64,000 nt of DNA from Runella defluvii (GCF_014195535.1 NZ_JACIBY010000003.1:500440-564439); one strand, 5' to 3'; shown: positions 53,602 through 62,727, numbered from the stretch's first letter. The notes: generated by a model not told the origin, from the letters alone. Translations and numbers: made by a program.

Positions 53602-54453
53602 TTAGCCTAATTCTTGGGCCGAAGCACGGTATTTTACTTCTACGTTGTGCAATTCAATCAACGGCTTCAAAAATTCCTCTAAGTAGTTAATATCCAGCTG
53701 ACTAGCTGCATCGCAAAGGGCCTCCGACGGGCAAGTATGCGCTTCTACAAAAAGACCATCTACCCCTGCGGCCACGCCAGCACGTGCCAATACGGGCAAA
53801 TACTCTCGCGCTCCTCCTTTGCTGTCTTTCGACGGAATACCATATTTACGAATGGCGTGGGTCACGTCAAACACTACAGGATAACCCGTTTTGTTCATGT
53901 GGTAAAAACTACGTGGGTCCACAATCAAATCGTTGTAACCAAACGTATAGCCACGTTCCGTCAAGATAATTTGGTCATTGCCACTGTCTTCAATTTTTTT
54001 CACTGGGTGCTTCATGTTCTCAGGCGCCAAGAACTGACCATGCTTCAAATTCACCACTTTACCCGTTTTGGCAGCGGCCACCACGAGGGTAGTTTGCATA
54101 CACAAATACGCGGGGATTTGAAGTACATCAACCACTTCGGCCACGGGAGCACATTGTTCGGGGTAGTGTACGTCGGTCAAAAGCGTGAAACCAAATTGCT
54201 CCTTCACTTTTGCCAAAATACGCATTCCTTCTTCCAATCCTGGTCCCATGTAGTAGTCTAGGCTACTGCGGTTGTCTTTCATAAACGAAGACTTGTAAAT
54301 GATTTTGATTCCCAAACGTTCCGAAATTTCTTTCAAACGTTCGGCCACGGTCATCATAATTTTCTCGTCTTCAATGACACATGGCCCCGAAATCAAGAAC
54401 AACTCGTCGGTTCCGCACTCAATATCGCCTACGCGAACGATTTTCTTTTGCAT
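53602..54453 (-). CDS. kdsA: 3-deoxy-8-phosphooctulonate synthase
   Basis: A 283-residue cytosolic enzyme that condenses arabinose-5-phosphate with phosphoenolpyruvate to KDO-8-phosphate for lipid A/LPS. The TIM barrel has SGPCVIED, KSSFMKDNRSS, TDVHYPEQ, LKHGQFLAPENM, and EAHTCPSEALCDAASQLD. It starts 3 bp after the HepT-like stop, so it may share the toxin-antitoxin transcript. Confidence 0.96.
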   Translation of the reverse strand: MQKKIVRVGDIECGTDELFLISGPCVIEDEKIMMTVAERLKEISERLGIKIIYKSSFMKDNRSSLDYYMGPGLEEGMRILAKVKEQFGFTLLTDVHYPEQCAPVAEVVDVLQIPAYLCMQTTLVVAAAKTGKVVNLKHGQFLAPENMKHPVKKIEDSGNDQIILTERGYTFGYNDLIVDPRSFYHMNKTGYPVVFDVTHAIRKYGIPSKDSKGGAREYLPVLARAGVAAGVDGLFVEAHTCPSEALCDAASQLDINYLEEFLKPLIELHNVEVKYRASAQELG

Positions 54454-54456
54454 TTT

Positions 54457-54801
54457 TTATAATTGATTCAGTATGTTTTCAATTTTAGTTTTCAAGTCGG
54501 GAATGTCGCTCTTAATAATTCCCCAAACAACACGACTAATTACCCCAAAATATTCATTTACCAAAATATTACGAAGTCCAACAATTTTTCGCCACTCAAT
54601 ATCCCCAAAACGTTCTTGCAGTTCTTCCGAAATGTGATTACTTGCTTCTCCTATGATTTCAATTTGCTTGATGCAGGCAAAACGCATCATTGAATTGTTT
54701 AAGAATTCATCTACTTCGATATCCCGAGTATATAATTCTATTTCCAAAATGGCATCATAGATATGTTGAACACGTGCTTGGTCGCCCAGTTTATCTTTCA
54801 T
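54457..54801 (-). CDS. HepT-like (DUF86) protein with an altered RNase motif
   Basis: A 114-residue all-helical protein of the HEPN/HepT toxin family, partner of the MNT gene that it overlaps by 11 bp. The family RNase motif Rx4HxY appears here as RNILVNEY (Arg77, Asn82, Tyr84): the catalytic His is Asn. The codon is AAT on clean sequence. In HepT/MNT systems the Tyr is AMPylated by the antitoxin. Loss of His suggests an inactive or repurposed toxin, or a non-RNase role. Confidence 0.87.
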   Translation of the reverse strand: MKDKLGDQARVQHIYDAILEIELYTRDIEVDEFLNNSMMRFACIKQIEIIGEASNHISEELQERFGDIEWRKIVGLRNILVNEYFGVISRVVWGIIKSDIPDLKTKIENILNQL

Positions 54802-55084
54802 ATATCATTTCCTTTTCTGCTTCAATGTAAGGTTTAATGTATTTTGAAACACTGTCAGCTGGTATCAAATCCACTTTCTTCTTCAGCAAGTCTTCCAAAT
54901 CAAAAATCATTTGGACAAAATGAAGTCCAATCCGTTGGGAATAGTCTAGTTCAACCAATAAATCGACATCGCTTTCTTCATTGGCCTCTCCCCTCACGTA
55001 AGAGCCAAACAAGTACGCTTTCAACACAGGCTGTGTTTTAAAGTACTGCTGAATTTGCTGGATATTTTGGGCTGAAAGTTGCAT
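54791..55084 (-). CDS. MNT-type nucleotidyltransferase (antitoxin of HepT)
   Basis: A 97-residue minimal nucleotidyltransferase with GSx10DxD (Gly27-Ser28, Asp39, Asp41) and the third Asp72 in KVDLIPAD. These proteins AMPylate the HepT toxin and neutralise it. The start at 55084 is used; an upstream in-frame ATG at 55108 is possible. It is directly upstream of and overlaps hepT, the usual order of the pair. Confidence 0.87.
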   Translation of the reverse strand: MQLSAQNIQQIQQYFKTQPVLKAYLFGSYVRGEANEESDVDLLVELDYSQRIGLHFVQMIFDLEDLLKKKVDLIPADSVSKYIKPYIEAEKEMIYER

Positions 55085-55139
55085 AATGCTTGCAAATTTT
55101 ACGCACAAAAATGGGCGATTTTATCGGGTTAAACAACAC

Positions 55140-56057
55140 CTAAGCGTCCTCCCACTTCGACTTGATTCCTACTTTCTCGAAAAGCTCCGATAAGCTTAAC
55201 TGCGTCTGACGAATATCTTGCCAATCTTTTAACACGACGCCTAGGGTGGACTCCACCAACGATTTTTCGAGGTGTTGGATGTGCATCCCTGCCAATGCTT
55301 CGGCCCAATCAAGGGTTTCGGCAATGCCTGGCACTTTGTTAAGTCGCTGCTGTCGAAGCTCTTGCATAAATGCCGTAATCTGACGTGCGAGCGTTGCGTC
55401 AATTTGCTCCACTTTCGATTTGACAATGGCCAGTTCTTTTTCAAACGGCGGATAATCAATCCACAGATACAAACACCGACGCCGAAGTGCCTCCGAAAGT
55501 TCACGGGTACGGTTTCCTGTCAAAATCACGTGGGGAATATGCGTCGCCTTGATTGTACCAATTTCTGGAATGGTAATTTGCCAATCCGACAACATTTCAA
55601 GCAAAAAACTTTCAAATTCTTCGTCTGCCCGATCTACTTCATCAATCAAAAGCACAGGAGCTTTCGGTTGCGTCAGCGCTTTCAATAAAGGCCGTTTCAG
55701 CAGAAATTTTTCACTGAACAACGTATTTTCTATCTCTCCAAAAGGGTTTTCGTTGGTATATTCCTCCGTTGGAGGCAAGGGCGCTACTTTCAAATACAAC
55801 AATTGATGTTGGTAATTCCACTCATAAATGGCATGATTTGCATCTAATCCTTCATAGCACTGCAAACGAATCAGTTCCGTTTCCAGTGCCTGCGCCATCA
55901 CTTTGGCAATCTCCGTTTTGCCGACCCCCGCTGGCCCTTCAATGAGTAACGGTTTACGGAGTTTCATGGCCAAATAGACCGACATTGCGACGTATTCATC
56001 CGCAATATATCCCCGAGTTTGGAGTAACGTCTGGACGGAGGCAAGGGTTTGAGACAT
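55140..56057 (-). CDS. MoxR-type AAA+ ATPase
   Basis: A 305-residue AAA+ ATPase with Walker A GPAGVGKTEI (41-50), Walker B VLLIDEVDRAD (135-145, Asp139, Glu140), sensor 1 LTGNRTRELSEALRRR and the helix-2 insert EYTNENPFGEIENTLF typical of MoxR proteins. They act as chaperone-like loaders, often for von Willebrand A partners; no such partner adjoins. The start at 56057 is taken; the frame is open to 56132 but the extra residues come from a repeat tract. Confidence 0.85.
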   Translation of the reverse strand: MSQTLASVQTLLQTRGYIADEYVAMSVYLAMKLRKPLLIEGPAGVGKTEIAKVMAQALETELIRLQCYEGLDANHAIYEWNYQHQLLYLKVAPLPPTEEYTNENPFGEIENTLFSEKFLLKRPLLKALTQPKAPVLLIDEVDRADEEFESFLLEMLSDWQITIPEIGTIKATHIPHVILTGNRTRELSEALRRRCLYLWIDYPPFEKELAIVKSKVEQIDATLARQITAFMQELRQQRLNKVPGIAETLDWAEALAGMHIQHLEKSLVESTLGVVLKDWQDIRQTQLSLSELFEKVGIKSKWEDA

Positions 56058-56061
56058 GTTT

Positions 56062-56106
56062 GAGTGTCGAATTTTTGAGTGCAGAGTGTCGAATTGAAGT
56101 GCAGAG
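56062..56106. repeat. Short tandem words GAGTGTCGAATT and GTGCAGAG
   Basis: GAGTGTCGAATT occurs at 56062-56073 and 56084-56095; GTGCAGAG at 56079-56086 and 56099-56106. They interleave in the gap upstream of the MoxR gene. Confidence 0.75.
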
Positions 56107-56134
56107 GGTTGCTCACAACCCGATACGTTCATCA

Positions 56135-56201
56135 GGCCAGACCATCGGTCAGGCCTGATTTCTTGTTATTCTTTACACAAGGTCTGACCGTTGGTCTGAC
56201 C
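56135..56201. repeat. Inverted repeat with GGTCTGACC words
   Basis: GGTCTGACC occurs twice at 56181-56201 around GTT, and an imperfect inverse (3 mismatches in 21) lies at 56135-56155. A run of T follows. The GTCAGAC word links it to the repeats at 6790-6807 and 43046-43094. Confidence 0.8.
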
Positions 56202-56209
56202 TTTTTTTT

Positions 56210-57343
56210 CTACTCAGGGAACTGCGATTTGTCAATGGCAGGAATGAGTTTGATAGCATTTTTGTAATACACCTTTTTCAGCACTTCGTCAGGCAAACCC
56301 ATCCCGTACATGCGCCAGAAGGCATGGTATTTTTTGTGGTAGGGAAAATATTCATCTTCCGTTTCTAACACTCGGAAATACGTAGCGTACTCAGATGGCA
56401 CCCAGCTGTCTTTTCCAAAAAGGATTTTATCTTGCCATTTCACAAAAAACTGCTTGGCCGCGCGGGGTTGACGTCCCAATTCGGCGATAACAGCGCCAAT
56501 CTCTACGTACATATTGGGAAAACGGGTCATCAAACTATCTAATTTTCGCAAATCATTAGGATACCAACCCATGTGAGCGTTGATGAACTTTGTTTTGGGG
56601 TGACGCGCAAAAACCGCGTGTTGTTCCTTCATCAATGAATCAAACGGAACGGGGTCGTTATTACCACGCTTGCGTCCTGCGTGTGTTTTAAGCTCTAACC
56701 AACGTTCGTTGTAACGGTCGAGGGGATCCCAAAACGATTTGGGATCGGCCGTGTGAATAATGACGGGGATACCAAGTTCACCGCACTTTGCCCAAATAGG
56801 GTCTAAACGTGGGTCACTTACGGCAACGCGTTTTCCATCGGTATCTTTTATTCCACTGAAACCCAAACTTTTATATACTTTCATCCCTACCGCTCCCGCT
56901 TTCACATCTTCCTCCACTTGTTTAGCGGCCCTCTCACCGTAGCCAGGCGAGCCTACACCTTTCAGCTCGGGGTTGGTGAACACCATAAAACGCTTGGGAT
57001 AGTTCTTTTTTACGTTATCAAGCATCCCCTTGATGGTCGTTGTCCCTTCTTCCCACTGCTGCGACCATCCACGCCCGCTCAAATTCACCATCACACCCAT
57101 ATTCAACGCATCCATCTCAGCCACCAATTTTGACAAATCTTGGTTTGACATGCTGTATTGGTGGTTGTGAATATCGATAAAAGGGTATTTAGAACGGGTA
57201 AGCTTATGTTCCGATACTTTCAGCGTCGAGACGGGGTCGTATTCTTCAAAGCCCAGAGGCTGCTCAATTTGTCCTCCGTTGGTCTGAGCCACAGCAGTAA
57301 GTGAGCCCAATAAATACAGAAAGGTGAAGTGTTTTTTCATCAT
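56210..57343 (-). CDS. Exported amidohydrolase-family protein
   Basis: A 377-residue protein with a signal peptide (ending near TAVAQ, 20). It is an amidohydrolase-2 type TIM barrel: FIDIHNHQYS metal ligands, VIIHTADP, FINAHMGWYP and an active-site Asp in LFGKDSWVPS. Related enzymes decarboxylate or hydrolyse aromatic and lactone substrates; the substrate is not decidable. It is a single gene on the minus strand with repeats on both sides. Confidence 0.85.
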   Translation of the reverse strand: MMKKHFTFLYLLGSLTAVAQTNGGQIEQPLGFEEYDPVSTLKVSEHKLTRSKYPFIDIHNHQYSMSNQDLSKLVAEMDALNMGVMVNLSGRGWSQQWEEGTTTIKGMLDNVKKNYPKRFMVFTNPELKGVGSPGYGERAAKQVEEDVKAGAVGMKVYKSLGFSGIKDTDGKRVAVSDPRLDPIWAKCGELGIPVIIHTADPKSFWDPLDRYNERWLELKTHAGRKRGNNDPVPFDSLMKEQHAVFARHPKTKFINAHMGWYPNDLRKLDSLMTRFPNMYVEIGAVIAELGRQPRAAKQFFVKWQDKILFGKDSWVPSEYATYFRVLETEDEYFPYHKKYHAFWRMYGMGLPDEVLKKVYYKNAIKLIPAIDKSQFPE

Positions 57344-57468
57344 TATTTTTGTGTCAAGGAATTTAGATAACTTTCAATTTGCGTTACAAAAACTTTTGCT
57401 TCTTCAAACATAGCATGTGCTACACGGGTGTATGGTTAAATGCACGATATGGTAACGTTCTTTTTAAA

Positions 57469-57553
57469 ACACATAGAAAATAGTAGGATAAACATATAGT
57501 ACACATAGACAGTCTTTTGTGTGCTATGTGAAAATTCTAAGTGGACTATGTGT
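57469..57553. repeat. Nested ACACATAG/CTATGTGT inverted repeats
   Basis: ACACATAG lies at 57469-57476 and 57501-57508, and CTATGTG(T) at 57524-57530 and 57546-57553, so an inner and an outer stem can form. The surrounding 57344-57580 gap is AT-rich and otherwise shows nothing. Confidence 0.75.
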
Positions 57554-57580
57554 TTACATTTTCATATTTATCAAAAATTT

Positions 57581-58057
57581 CTAACTATAAATCAACGCAA
57601 CACAATGGGCGGCGATGCCTTCTTTTTTCCCAACAAAACCCAAATGCTCAGAAGTAGTGGCTTTGATGGAAATATCCTCAATATCAATGGCCATGACCTT
57701 CGAAAGGCATTCTTTCATCGTCGGAATGTGCGGATTAAGTTTGGGTTCTTGAAGTACAACAGTCACGTCAACATTGCCAACTTCGTAGCCTTTTTCACGA
57801 ATCATTTCCATGACTTTCGCCAACAACAACTTGCTATCAACGCCTTTCCATTGGGGATCTTTATCCGAGAAATGGTACCCAATGTTGCGCATATTGGCAG
57901 CTCCAAGCAGGGCATCGCAAAGCACATGACAAACGACGTCGGCATCGGAGTGCCCTTTGGCTCCGTGGGTGTGGGGAATTTTAATACCACCCAACCAAAA
58001 ATCACGTCCTTCTTCCAATTGATGCACGTCGTAGCCTTGTCCAATTCTATATTTCAT
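57581..58057 (-). CDS. ispF: 2-C-methyl-D-erythritol 2,4-cyclodiphosphate synthase
   Basis: A 158-residue trimeric enzyme of the MEP isoprenoid pathway. Metal ligands Asp10 and His12 lie in GQGYDVHQL, with GAKGHSDADVVCHVLCDALL and the DKDPQWKGVDSKLLL region both typical. The start at 58057 (MKYRIGQG) is chosen over an upstream in-frame ATG. It lies 8 bp after the M16 peptidase stop, so the two may be co-transcribed. Confidence 0.96.
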   Translation of the reverse strand: MKYRIGQGYDVHQLEEGRDFWLGGIKIPHTHGAKGHSDADVVCHVLCDALLGAANMRNIGYHFSDKDPQWKGVDSKLLLAKVMEMIREKGYEVGNVDVTVVLQEPKLNPHIPTMKECLSKVMAIDIEDISIKATTSEHLGFVGKKEGIAAHCVALIYS

Positions 58058-58065
58058 ACGTTTTT

Positions 58066-59304
58066 TTAGTTTACTGCGCGGTAATACATCGTTGAACAAT
58101 TGTTTTTAGACAGCACTTTCTGAGCCATTTCTTGAATGTCTTTGGCCGTTACTGCCTGAATTTTAGCCGCTTCTTGATTGACCAAATCAGGATTCCCAGC
58201 GTTGGCAGCATAGGCCAAATTCATGGCACGGTTGAGTAATTCAACTTCCGAAAACGCCAACGTTGACTCCGCTTGGTTTTTCACTTTTGCCAATTCTTTT
58301 TCATCCAACGCAACCTCCACCAACTCCTGCAAAACTTCCTCCACGGCGGCATTGGCCTCGTCCAAGGTTACTCCCGCATTGAGATTTCCTTGAATTACTA
58401 ATAAACCTGGGTCAATGGAAGAAGTATTGTAGGCGTTGATATTTGAAAATAACTGTCTTTCTTTCAGGAGTTTTTGGTACAAACGCGCCGATTTTCCTCT
58501 TCCTAAAATATCACTTAATAAATCTGCCGTGTAAAAGTCGTCCTCGAAACGCCCAGGAATGTGGTACGTTTTATACAGCGCATTTAGGGGCACTTTTGCT
58601 TCAGTTTCCAAAAATCTAGGAGCCGTTTGAACAGGTTCCAAAGGCAAATTGCGTACGTATTGCTCACCCGCAGGAATAGACCCAAACCATTTTTCGGTCA
58701 ATGCTTTCACTTGTGGAACCGTGACATCCCCTGCTACGACCATGATGGCATTGTTTGGCAAATAATATTTGTAAAAAAACGCTTTGACATCGTCCATCGT
58801 CGCCTCTTCGATGTGGCTAATTTCTTTGCCAATCGTGGCCCAACGATACGGATGCACTTGATACGCCAACGGCCGAAGCTTTAGCCATACATCCCCGTAA
58901 GGTTGGTTCAAGTAGCGCTGTTTAAATTCTTCTACCACCACTTTTTGTTGAATTTCGAGTACTTTTGGGTCAAAAGATAAACTCATCATTCGGTCAGATT
59001 CCAACCAGAAAGCGGTTTCGAGATTGACAGCGGGCAGGGTGATGTAGTAATTGGTAATATCGGCAGAGGTAAACGCGTTGTTTTCGCCGCCTACCGTTTG
59101 AAGAGGTTCGTCGTAGGATGGAATATTTTTCGACCCCCCAAACATTAAATGTTCAAACAAGTGGGCAAAACCAGTACGTTTTTCCTCTTCATCGCGAGAA
59201 CCCACATTGTAGAGAATATTTACAGCAGCCAAAGCAGTTGTGTGGTCTTCGTGGACAAATACTTTGAGCCCGTTGTCAAGGGTAAAATGGTCGTAGTGAA
59301 TCAT
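58066..59304 (-). CDS. M16-family (pitrilysin) zinc metallopeptidase
   Basis: A 412-residue peptidase with the inverted zinc motif HLFEH (His48, Glu51, His52) and a downstream Glu in the VVVEEFKQRY region (about 125-135). The N- and C-terminal halves have the M16 roll fold. It has no signal peptide. M16B peptidases process short peptides, often as dimers. It precedes ispF by 8 bp. Confidence 0.92.
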   Translation of the reverse strand: MIHYDHFTLDNGLKVFVHEDHTTALAAVNILYNVGSRDEEEKRTGFAHLFEHLMFGGSKNIPSYDEPLQTVGGENNAFTSADITNYYITLPAVNLETAFWLESDRMMSLSFDPKVLEIQQKVVVEEFKQRYLNQPYGDVWLKLRPLAYQVHPYRWATIGKEISHIEEATMDDVKAFFYKYYLPNNAIMVVAGDVTVPQVKALTEKWFGSIPAGEQYVRNLPLEPVQTAPRFLETEAKVPLNALYKTYHIPGRFEDDFYTADLLSDILGRGKSARLYQKLLKERQLFSNINAYNTSSIDPGLLVIQGNLNAGVTLDEANAAVEEVLQELVEVALDEKELAKVKNQAESTLAFSEVELLNRAMNLAYAANAGNPDLVNQEAAKIQAVTAKDIQEMAQKVLSKNNCSTMYYRAVN

Positions 59305-59439
59305 TGAAAATAATTATCTATCAAAAAAACAGAAGTTAATAAACTCTTTGTTGGTTGTCTAACGTTAGAACCAAAGCGAAAGGTTTCTAACCCAACGCCC
59401 AAAAATAGCATTTTCTATCTATTTCGCAGGTACAGCTCC

Positions 59440-60576
59440 ATGAAACGAATGTTCTTAGTAGTGACTCAATTGATTGTTTTTTTATTCATCGCATTATCTT
59501 TTCCTCCACTTCCTGCCCGCGCACAAATTTTATACGATACGCCTACGCAAGAATTGGTACTGGAAGCCATCGACCATATTTACAATTATGAATTTGCGGC
59601 GGTAGAACCCGTTGCTCGTCAAATACGGGCCAAATACCCTAACCACCCCGTGAATGCCATGCTCAAAGCCATGCAAATGCAGTGGCAATACTTACCCGTA
59701 AAAGACAACAAAGCCATGAGTGGGCAGTACGCAAAACTCCTTGAGGAGTGTATTGCCAAAGCAAAAGTGTTAGAAAAAAATGAAAAAACACGTCCTGAAG
59801 CTGCGTTTTTCTCAATGGCTGGCCATGGCTACGTTGCGTTGATTCACAACTACAATGACGAGAAAATGAAGGCTGCCAGTGAAGCAAAAAAAGCCTACGA
59901 TTATGTCATGGCAGGATTCAAATACATGAATCACAATCCTGAGTTTTACTTTTCCTCTGGCCTTTATAATTACTATATTATCCGCTACCCCGAAGACCAT
60001 CCAATCGTAAAACCCGTTGTGTTGTTTTTCAAAGACGGAAACCGCGAGGAAGGACTCCGACAAATGGACATTGCGTCCAAAAAAGGGATGTTTACACGCA
60101 CCGAATCTTCCTTCTATTTGGCCCGTATTTACCTTAAACATGAGCAACGTTACGACAAAGCCAGTAGCTACTTGGGGAATCTCGTAGAAAAATACCCCAA
60201 TAACCCTATTTTTTTAATGAAACACACCGAAGCGCTGTTGCTTTTGGGAAAATACGAAGAGGCTGAACCTTTTATTGAAAAACTAAAAAAACGAAACGAG
60301 CCTTTCTTTTCACTCGTTTCTCACACATTAGAGGGAATGTACCTCGAAAAACAATCACGCAACGACCAAGCTGCTCAACGCTTGTACTTGACGGCTATTC
60401 GTCAGCCACGCGACGAAGAATATACCAAAGAGTACCAAGCCTTTGCCTATGCAGGTTTGGCACGAATTGCCATTCGGGCAGGAGATAAAAGAAAAGCTAC
60501 CGAGTACTACAAAATCGTAAGTGATTTGGCAGAATACAAAGGCACGCTCAAAGAAGCTAAGAATTTCTTAAAATAA
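59440..60576 (+). CDS. Exported TPR protein
   Basis: A 378-residue protein with a signal peptide (about 1-29, ending ARAQ). The remainder is a TPR-like solenoid (YNYEFAAVEPVARQIRAKYP, SFYLARIYLKHEQRYDKASS, YLTAIRQPRDEEYTKEYQAF). Function unknown. The gene converges on the next one with only 4 bp between stops. Confidence 0.78.
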   Translation: MKRMFLVVTQLIVFLFIALSFPPLPARAQILYDTPTQELVLEAIDHIYNYEFAAVEPVARQIRAKYPNHPVNAMLKAMQMQWQYLPVKDNKAMSGQYAKLLEECIAKAKVLEKNEKTRPEAAFFSMAGHGYVALIHNYNDEKMKAASEAKKAYDYVMAGFKYMNHNPEFYFSSGLYNYYIIRYPEDHPIVKPVVLFFKDGNREEGLRQMDIASKKGMFTRTESSFYLARIYLKHEQRYDKASSYLGNLVEKYPNNPIFLMKHTEALLLLGKYEEAEPFIEKLKKRNEPFFSLVSHTLEGMYLEKQSRNDQAAQRLYLTAIRQPRDEEYTKEYQAFAYAGLARIAIRAGDKRKATEYYKIVSDLAEYKGTLKEAKNFLK

Positions 60577-60580
60577 CGCC

Positions 60581-61141
60581 TTATTCATCGTGCTTGGCTG
60601 AAGCCGACAATTTCACTGAACTCAGAGGGGCGGCGGGTTGTACTTGCCAATTTTTCCCAAAACGATGGAGGACTACTCCATTTTCGGCAAAAATCTGGAC
60701 TCCTCCCGTCGGAATTGCCTCTACTCGGACTAAATTTTCGGTAATTGGCGACACTTCTTCTTCCCAACTTATACCGTTCCAGCGAAGTATGGTGCCTTTG
60801 TTGCCGACAGCCCAGCCTTCTTCACGACTCAACAAAAATACCGAGTTCAAATCTTCGTTGGCAAAAACCAATACTTCGCTCCACTGTTCGCCATCCCAGC
60901 GCAATATCGTGGAGTTTTTGCCCACAGCCCAGCCAAAATCCACCGAAAGCAGGTACAAAGAGGAAAATGTTTGCGAAGTAGGAACCGAAGCCGCTTCCCA
61001 GTTTTCATTGACCAGGCGTTCAATTTTACCATTGGTTGACACGCGCCACTCTGCTTTTGGCAAAACCGAGGCCGAATCTTGCCCCCAAACGGCAATAATG
61101 GTCGCGATTACAATCAAAAAAGAGATGATTAATTTTTTCAT
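60581..61141 (-). CDS. YCF48-like repeat secreted protein
   Basis: A 186-residue exported protein with a signal peptide (about 1-20). Repeated units such as FGWAVGKNSTILRWDGEQW and EGWAVGNKGTILRWNGISW match YCF48/BNR-like propeller blades. Only two or three blades are present, far short of a full propeller. Role unknown. Confidence 0.78.
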   Translation of the reverse strand: MKKLIISFLIVIATIIAVWGQDSASVLPKAEWRVSTNGKIERLVNENWEAASVPTSQTFSSLYLLSVDFGWAVGKNSTILRWDGEQWSEVLVFANEDLNSVFLLSREEGWAVGNKGTILRWNGISWEEEVSPITENLVRVEAIPTGGVQIFAENGVVLHRFGKNWQVQPAAPLSSVKLSASAKHDE

Positions 61142-61212
61142 GGGTCGTTGAGGTTGACATGATTAGTTATAAACACTCAACAGTATCTATCATAAATCAT
61201 GCCAACTCACAC

Positions 61213-62727
61213 TTACCCTTGCAAAGCCACCAATGCGTCAAAATCATCGGCTAATTTATGGCTCAATCGGTCAAAAATTTCAGAAAATTGCCCATAACGA
61301 TGGTGGTTTTTATCATTTGCCGAATACGTCTCTACCGATTTGATGGTTTGAGCAGCAGCCACTAAGTTTTCATATTTCCCAAGTTTTGTCAAAGCCAGCA
61401 GCGCTGCACCTGCACTTGCGCTATCGTGTTTGTCGTTGATATAGACCGTTTTCCCAAATACATCCGACAGAATTTGGGCAAACAACGGCAGCGTAGCATA
61501 AGCCCCGTTGATGTACAGATTTTCAATCGAGCGGTATTGTTGCAGCAACTTACCAATGCTATATACCTCATACACAATACCTTCGACGGTTGCCCGAATA
61601 AAATGCCGACGTTCGTGCGTAATATTCACTCCCATGTAAGCGCCTCGGGCATTGGCATTCCACAACGGAGCACGTTCGCCTAACAAATAGGGCAAAAATA
61701 AAAGCCCCCCCGCTCCTGCTGGAACGCGTTCGGCTTCCATCAACAATTGCTGCACAGCATAGTCCATGTCAAAATGGAGTCCAGATGCCCCAAATTGCTG
61801 AACAAACCATTCAAAAACCACGCCGCCGTTGTTAGTCGGCCCGCCCGAAATGTAGGTTCCTTCGGTGAGGATATAGTTAAAAAAACGCTGTTTTTCGTCT
61901 ACCAACACCTGTTTAGCCGCTACCCGCACAGCACCACTCGACCCAATGGTTATGGTAGCGTCTCCTTCCGTTACTACACCTGCCCCCAGCGTTGCCAAAC
62001 AGCCATCGCTCGCTCCCGCAATTACTTTGAGGGTATTGGGTAAGCGGAATAGCCGCAGGTATTCTTTTTTAAGTTTAAGTTCATCAAAATCAATGGCTAC
62101 CGGTTCTGACAGCTGCTGAGTTTTTATTCCTAAATAATCAAGCGCCGATGTTTCCCAAGACAAATGATGAATATTAAATAAGCCTGTGGAAGACGCCAAG
62201 CTATGATCAACAACCAGTTGCCCCGTCAGTTGATAAACAATGTACTCTTTGATAGAAATAAACTTAAAGACTTTTTCAAACCAAGCCGTTGGGGAGTTTG
62301 TCCCAAACCATCGAATTTTGACCAAAGGCGACATGGGGTGAATCGGTGTGCCTGTTTGTTCGTATAATTTCGCCCCTAGCTCAGAATTTTTTAGGGTGGT
62401 TGCTTCATCACGACCGCGGTTATCAGCCCAAATAACTGCATTACGAAGTGGTACGCCGTGTTTGTCGATGGGTAACACACTGTGCATCGAAGCACTAAAA
62501 ACCAAGGCAACTGGACGATATTTTTTAGAAAGTTCGTCGTTAATTAGTCCTTTTAACGCGTACAAAACAGTCAAAAATATTTGTTCGGGATCTTGCTCGC
62601 TATAATCAGGCTGCGGATGAAACGTTGGGTACGACCCTTGCCGCGCCCCAATCAAATTATTTGAAAAATCAAATGCCGATGCTTTGACTTTTGTAGTACC
62701 AATATCAATGGTTATGACACACTCCAT
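61213..62727 (-). CDS. FGGY-family sugar kinase, gluconokinase-like
   Basis: A 504-residue cytosolic kinase that phosphorylates a pentose or aldonate. FGGY fold: N-terminal TIDIGTTKVKASAFD, the substrate segment SASMHSVLPID, and the ATP-binding ITIGSSGAVRVAAK and NGGVVFEWFVQQF. The TGTPIHPMSPLVKIRWF segment strongly resembles gluconokinases such as B. subtilis GntK. It fits a gluconate/sugar-acid role and could connect with the GMC oxidoreductase pair far upstream (inference). An AraC regulator follows on its right, upstream on the same strand. Confidence 0.85.
   Translation of the reverse strand: MECVITIDIGTTKVKASAFDFSNNLIGARQGSYPTFHPQPDYSEQDPEQIFLTVLYALKGLINDELSKKYRPVALVFSASMHSVLPIDKHGVPLRNAVIWADNRGRDEATTLKNSELGAKLYEQTGTPIHPMSPLVKIRWFGTNSPTAWFEKVFKFISIKEYIVYQLTGQLVVDHSLASSTGLFNIHHLSWETSALDYLGIKTQQLSEPVAIDFDELKLKKEYLRLFRLPNTLKVIAGASDGCLATLGAGVVTEGDATITIGSSGAVRVAAKQVLVDEKQRFFNYILTEGTYISGGPTNNGGVVFEWFVQQFGASGLHFDMDYAVQQLLMEAERVPAGAGGLLFLPYLLGERAPLWNANARGAYMGVNITHERRHFIRATVEGIVYEVYSIGKLLQQYRSIENLYINGAYATLPLFAQILSDVFGKTVYINDKHDSASAGAALLALTKLGKYENLVAAAQTIKSVETYSANDKNHHRYGQFSEIFDRLSHKLADDFDALVALQG

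Noticed and set aside
57521-58069. A 182-codon plus-strand frame antisense to ispF
   Set aside because: It lies almost wholly over the confidently identified ispF gene and has no domain; a shadow frame.
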